Positions 61,335 through 64,000 of a DNA stretch of 64,000 nt are shown piece by piece. Under the pieces are notes generated by a model that saw only the letters and a program-made list of their open reading frames with translations, had not been told where the DNA came from and did no database searches. Within the stretch, counting starts at the first letter, position 1; each line of letters opens with the position of its first letter. The position numbers were made by a program, and so were the translations under genes. Source of the DNA: Flavicella sp963932955 (GTDB lineage Bacteria; Bacteroidota; Bacteroidia; Flavobacteriales; Flavobacteriaceae); NCBI GenBank assembly GCA_963932955.1, contig CAWVRK010000002.1, forward strand, positions 62,001-126,000, written 5' to 3'.

Positions 61335-61931
61335 TTAGAAAGGGCGTGTTTTTACAAAGTCTTGAATTTCAGATTTGATGTTTTGCAAGTAGTCAATGTC
61401 ATCAAAACCGTTCAAGAGGTTTTCTTTTTTATAGCCACTGATGTCAAAATTTTCTTGGGCTCCTGTAGCGACGATCCTTACGGTTTGCTCGGACAAATTG
61501 ACTTCAATTTCAGTATGTGGATCGGCCTCAATCGCAGCAAATATCTTATCAGCAAAGGCAGCGCTTACCTGTACGGGCAATACGCCAATGTTCAAACAGT
61601 TGTTTTTGAAGATATCAGCAAAAAAGGAAGAGATGACACAACGAAATCCAAAATCGTAGACGGACCAAGCTGCGTGTTCTCTCGAAGATCCCGAACCAAA
61701 ATTACGACCTCCTACTAGTATTTTCCCTGTGTATTTTGAATCGTTGAGCACAAAGTCTGCTTTGGGGCTTCCATCAGCATTGTACCTCCAGTCGCGAAAC
61801 AAGTTGTCTCCAAAACCCTTGCGTTCTGTGGCTTTTAGGAAGCGTGCTGGAATGATTTGGTCTGTATCCACATTTTCAATTGGCAATGGGTATGCAGAGC
61901 TTTTTAAGATGTTAAATTTATCGTATGCCAT
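61335..61931 (-). CDS. leuD: 3-isopropylmalate dehydratase small subunit
   Basis: With LeuC, isomerises 2-isopropylmalate to 3-isopropylmalate (and citramalate in the citramalate route). The 198-residue protein has IENVDTDQIIPARFLK near residue 18, GDNLFRDWRY, the flexible loop and GRNFGSGSSREHAAWSVYDFG near residue 74 and VISSFFADIFKNNCLNIG near residue 99. Spaced 59 bases behind leuC. Confidence 0.97.
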   Translation of the reverse strand: MAYDKFNILKSSAYPLPIENVDTDQIIPARFLKATERKGFGDNLFRDWRYNADGSPKADFVLNDSKYTGKILVGGRNFGSGSSREHAAWSVYDFGFRCVISSFFADIFKNNCLNIGVLPVQVSAAFADKIFAAIEADPHTEIEVNLSEQTVRIVATGAQENFDISGYKKENLLNGFDDIDYLQNIKSEIQDFVKTRPF

Positions 61932-61990
61932 GTTGTTTTATTTTGTTGTTTTTTGGAAAATGGAAACGTTTTCTCGTTTCTAGGTTGTTT

Positions 61991-63385
61991 TTACATCAAA
62001 TCTCTTGGGTCGGTAACGACTCCTGTGACCGCTGCAGCAGCTGCTACCAAAGGACTCGCTAACAAAGTACGAGATCCCGGTCCTTGCCTTCCTTCAAAGT
62101 TTCTGTTGGAAGTCGAAACCGCGTATTTTCCAGCAGGTACCTTGTCGTCGTTCATGGCCAAACAGGCAGAACATCCGGGTTCACGCAAGACAAATCCCGC
62201 TTCGTGGAATATGTCTAAAAGTCCTTCTTCTTGGATGGCTGCTTCTACTATATGTGATCCTGGAACCAGCCATGCCGTGACATGACCTGCTTTTTTCCTT
62301 CCTTTTACAATGGAAGCAAAGGCTCTAAAATCTTCGATCCTTCCGTTGGTGCAAGATCCGATAAAGACAAAGTCGATTTTTTTCCCGATCATGGCTTCCT
62401 TCTCGTTGTAACCCATGTAACCGAGTGATTTTTGGTAAGTCGCCGCTCCGCCTTCTACCTCAGCAGCAGTAGGGATGTCTTTGGAAATCCCAATTCCCAT
62501 TCCAGGATTGGTTCCGTAAGTAATCATCGGCTCGATGTCAGCAGCGTTGAAATTGTACACTTTGTCAAATTCAGCTCCCTCGTCTGTTTTCAAGGTTTTC
62601 CAATAGTCCATTGCTGTATCCCAGGCTGCTCCTTTGGGAGTTTGTGGACGGCCTTGTAAGTAGTCAAATGTTTTTTGGTCGGGTGCAATCATTCCACCAC
62701 GAGCGCCCATCTCGATGCTCAGGTTGCAAACGGTCATCCGTCCTTCCATGGTCATGTCTTCAAAAACATCTCCCGCGTATTCAACAAAGTAGCCCGTAGC
62801 GCCTGAAGTGGTAAGCTGTGCAATGATGTACAAAGCGACGTCTTTGGGTGTAACTCCCCGTCCCAATTTCCCGTTGACATTGATGACCATCTTTTTGGGT
62901 TTGGGCTGCATGATGCACTGCGTGGCCAATACCATCTCTACTTCTGAAGTTCCAATTCCAAAGGCAATGGCTCCGAAAGCTCCGTGTGTAGAGGTGTGTG
63001 AATCTCCACAAACGATGGTGGCTCCTGGTAAGGTAATTCCGTTTTCAGGACCTACAACATGTACGATTCCATTGTTCTTATGTCCCAATCCCCAATGGCT
63101 GATACCGTGTTCTTTGGAGTTTTCTTCCAAGGCTTTAAGCTGGTTTGCAGACAAAGGGTCTTCAACAGGCAGATGCTGGTTGATGGTAGGTGTATTGTGG
63201 TCTGCTGTCGCGAAAGTACGCTGGGGGTGCAGTACGCCAATGCCTCTTGTTTTCAAGCCAAGAAAGGCTACTGGACTGGTCACTTCATGGATGAAATGAC
63301 GGTCGATAAAAAACACATCTGGTCCGTCTTGAATTTTACGAACTACGTGCGAATCCCATACTTTGTCGAATAGTGTATTTGCCAT
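61991..63385 (-). CDS. leuC: 3-isopropylmalate dehydratase large subunit
   Basis: Aconitase-type large subunit with a 4Fe-4S cluster, 464 residues. I chose ATG 63385 (MANTLFDKVWDSHVV); an in-frame ATG at 63424 would overlap the promoter. Motifs include FIDRHFIHEVTSP near residue 29, CGDSHTSTHGAFGAIAFGIGTSE split as CGDSHTSTHGA and FGIGTSE near residue 126, and the three cluster cysteines in FIGSCTNGRIED near residue 345 and GCSACLAMNDD near residue 405-410. First gene of the operon. Confidence 0.97.
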   Translation of the reverse strand: MANTLFDKVWDSHVVRKIQDGPDVFFIDRHFIHEVTSPVAFLGLKTRGIGVLHPQRTFATADHNTPTINQHLPVEDPLSANQLKALEENSKEHGISHWGLGHKNNGIVHVVGPENGITLPGATIVCGDSHTSTHGAFGAIAFGIGTSEVEMVLATQCIMQPKPKKMVINVNGKLGRGVTPKDVALYIIAQLTTSGATGYFVEYAGDVFEDMTMEGRMTVCNLSIEMGARGGMIAPDQKTFDYLQGRPQTPKGAAWDTAMDYWKTLKTDEGAEFDKVYNFNAADIEPMITYGTNPGMGIGISKDIPTAAEVEGGAATYQKSLGYMGYNEKEAMIGKKIDFVFIGSCTNGRIEDFRAFASIVKGRKKAGHVTAWLVPGSHIVEAAIQEEGLLDIFHEAGFVLREPGCSACLAMNDDKVPAGKYAVSTSNRNFEGRQGPGSRTLLASPLVAAAAAVTGVVTDPRDLM

Positions 63386-63421
63386 TTTGTAATCTTTATG
63401 ATTTGTTTTACAATTTGAATT

Positions 63422-63429
63422 CAAAAGTA
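63422..63429 (-). promoter_or_regulatory. Promoter -7 box of the leu operon
   Basis: On the minus strand TACTTTTG (63429-63422) matches TAnnTTTG, 37 bases upstream of the leuC ATG. A TTTG lies only 11 bases upstream, closer than usual. Confidence 0.5.
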
Positions 63430-63865
63430 CGCAACTGTCCCAAAACTACCGAACTTTTGCAGTGCTTTTTTACTGTACTCACTGTTTGATAAAAATAATT
63501 TATAATCCTTATTATCAAATACTTAACTGTTTTTATTTTACGACGGCTATGAGATAAAACGTCTTTTTTTGAAACAAAAAAAGACGGTCGAAAACCACTG
63601 CCGAAATGGTGTTTTAAAAACAAGTTGCAAACTTACAAATTCCAAGCTTTTCTGCCTAAAAATCAAGCGGATACTTTTGTGCTTGTCACGAGCCCTTGAT
63701 TTCGGCAATTGCAAGCTCCTTAAAATGCAAGGTATGGAAAAGAAAAAGTTTTGGGTAAACCTGAAGCGCAAAGTGCAAAAGCATCGGTTTTCAATACCTA
63801 TATATTTGCTGCTCCTCTTAGACAGAAATTAAGAAAGCTTTCTGTCAAACCCCAAATGCTGAAAA
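63430..63865. other. Leu operon upstream region, no gene recognised
   Basis: This AT-rich gap holds a perfect 12-base palindromic stem (63560-63571 with 63575-63586, core CGTC then seven T, loop AAA) and a second stem GACAGAAA (63821-63828) with TTTCTGTC (63839-63846), which lies just downstream of the minus-strand partial gene and may end it. TATATTTG occurs on the plus strand at 63801-63808 without a gene behind it. Short open frames here have no recognisable domain. Confidence 0.5.
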
Positions 63866-64000
63866 TTAAATGCGTTTCCCTAGGTTCAATCCGTATCGGA
63901 TCACATGCGAAGGGCTGTCTTCTGAAAAAAGATATTTTCCGGCTCCTATATAGATTTCAAAAGTCCATCCTTTTTTATTGATCCATTTTTTGCCGACACT
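63866..64000 (-). CDS. C-terminal end of a probable outer-membrane beta-barrel-like protein, cut by the window
   Basis: The last 44 codons and a TAA stop of a minus-strand gene that continues past the right edge. The visible residues read SVGKKWINKKGWTFEIYIG, then GAGKYLFSEDSPSHVIRYG and finally LNLGKRI. The alternating aromatic and polar residues (GWTFEIYIGAGKYL, RYGLNLGKRI) look like final beta-strands of a barrel, similar to the end of DUF3575-type proteins. The identity of the full protein cannot be settled from this piece. Confidence 0.55.
   Translation of the reverse strand, partial: SVGKKWINKKGWTFEIYIGAGKYLFSEDSPSHVIRYGLNLGKRI

Noticed and set aside
63569..63832. 87-codon plus-strand frame, ending in a basic and hydrophobic stretch, with TATATTTG nearby
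   Set aside because: The -7-like box lies inside, not ahead of, the frame, and no domain is visible; a short peptide from the internal ATG cannot be supported.
1..64000. CRISPR arrays, prophage genes, insertion sequences and rRNA
   Set aside because: No short regularly spaced repeats, transposase, integrase, phage structural genes or rRNA sequence could be recognised; the repeats present lie inside genes.

Overview
The window comes from a Gram-negative Bacteroidota bacterium, most likely a member of the Flavobacteriaceae. Support comes from Flavobacteria-type promoter boxes (TAnnTTTG, with an upstream TTTG or TTG about 17-22 bases away) ahead of many genes, weak Shine-Dalgarno signals, a type IX secretion C-terminal sorting domain on a secreted laminarinase-like enzyme, and typical families (DUF2723, GSCFA, DUF2797, GH3-like, EF-Ts of about 320 residues). 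The secreted GH16 beta-glucanase and a probably sulfated polysaccharide suggest a marine or alga-associated lifestyle; the genus cannot be named from sequence alone.

Bases 1-26222 hold one long plus-strand surface-polysaccharide (capsule/EPS) locus. It opens with UDP-glucose dehydrogenase (cut by the window edge), then a PAPS module (DUF2061, APS kinase, PAP phosphatase) and a PAPS-type sulfotransferase. Next come a Wzx flippase, a Wzy-like polymerase, seven glycosyltransferase candidates, three hexapeptide acyltransferases, one membrane acyltransferase, a pyruvyl transferase with an FrhB-like iron-sulfur partner, the initiating polyprenyl-phosphate sugar transferase, a Wza-type export lipoprotein, a Wzc-type tyrosine kinase and a second polymerase-like membrane protein. 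Much of 3.5-13 kb and 15-19 kb is visibly more AT-rich than the flanks, as expected for an exchanged serotype-like core. The locus ends beside a minus-strand tRNA-Gln(TTG).

Bases 26734-35819 carry envelope and replication genes: a large DUF2723 membrane protein, a NodB-type deacetylase, a thioredoxin-fold protein without CXXC, DNA polymerase I with a degenerate proofreading domain, and an LTA-synthase-like membrane sulfatase. Bases 36009-38973 are the ribosomal operon rplM-rpsI-rpsB-tsf, followed by aat and the GH16 enzyme.

Bases 43050-58400 are mostly housekeeping: mazG-like, aroA, queA, rlmN, a polyprenyl synthase, a GH3-like protein, DUF2797, GSCFA, rhodanese, gpmI, map, a methyltransferase, apbE, an OmpA-type lipoprotein and a MiaE-like hydroxylase. 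Bases 58529-63385 are a minus-strand leucine operon, leuC-leuD-(CimA/LeuA-like)-leuB, in which the synthase resembles citramalate synthase. The right edge cuts a minus-strand gene of which only the last 44 codons are visible. No CRISPR array, prophage, insertion sequence or rRNA gene was seen.
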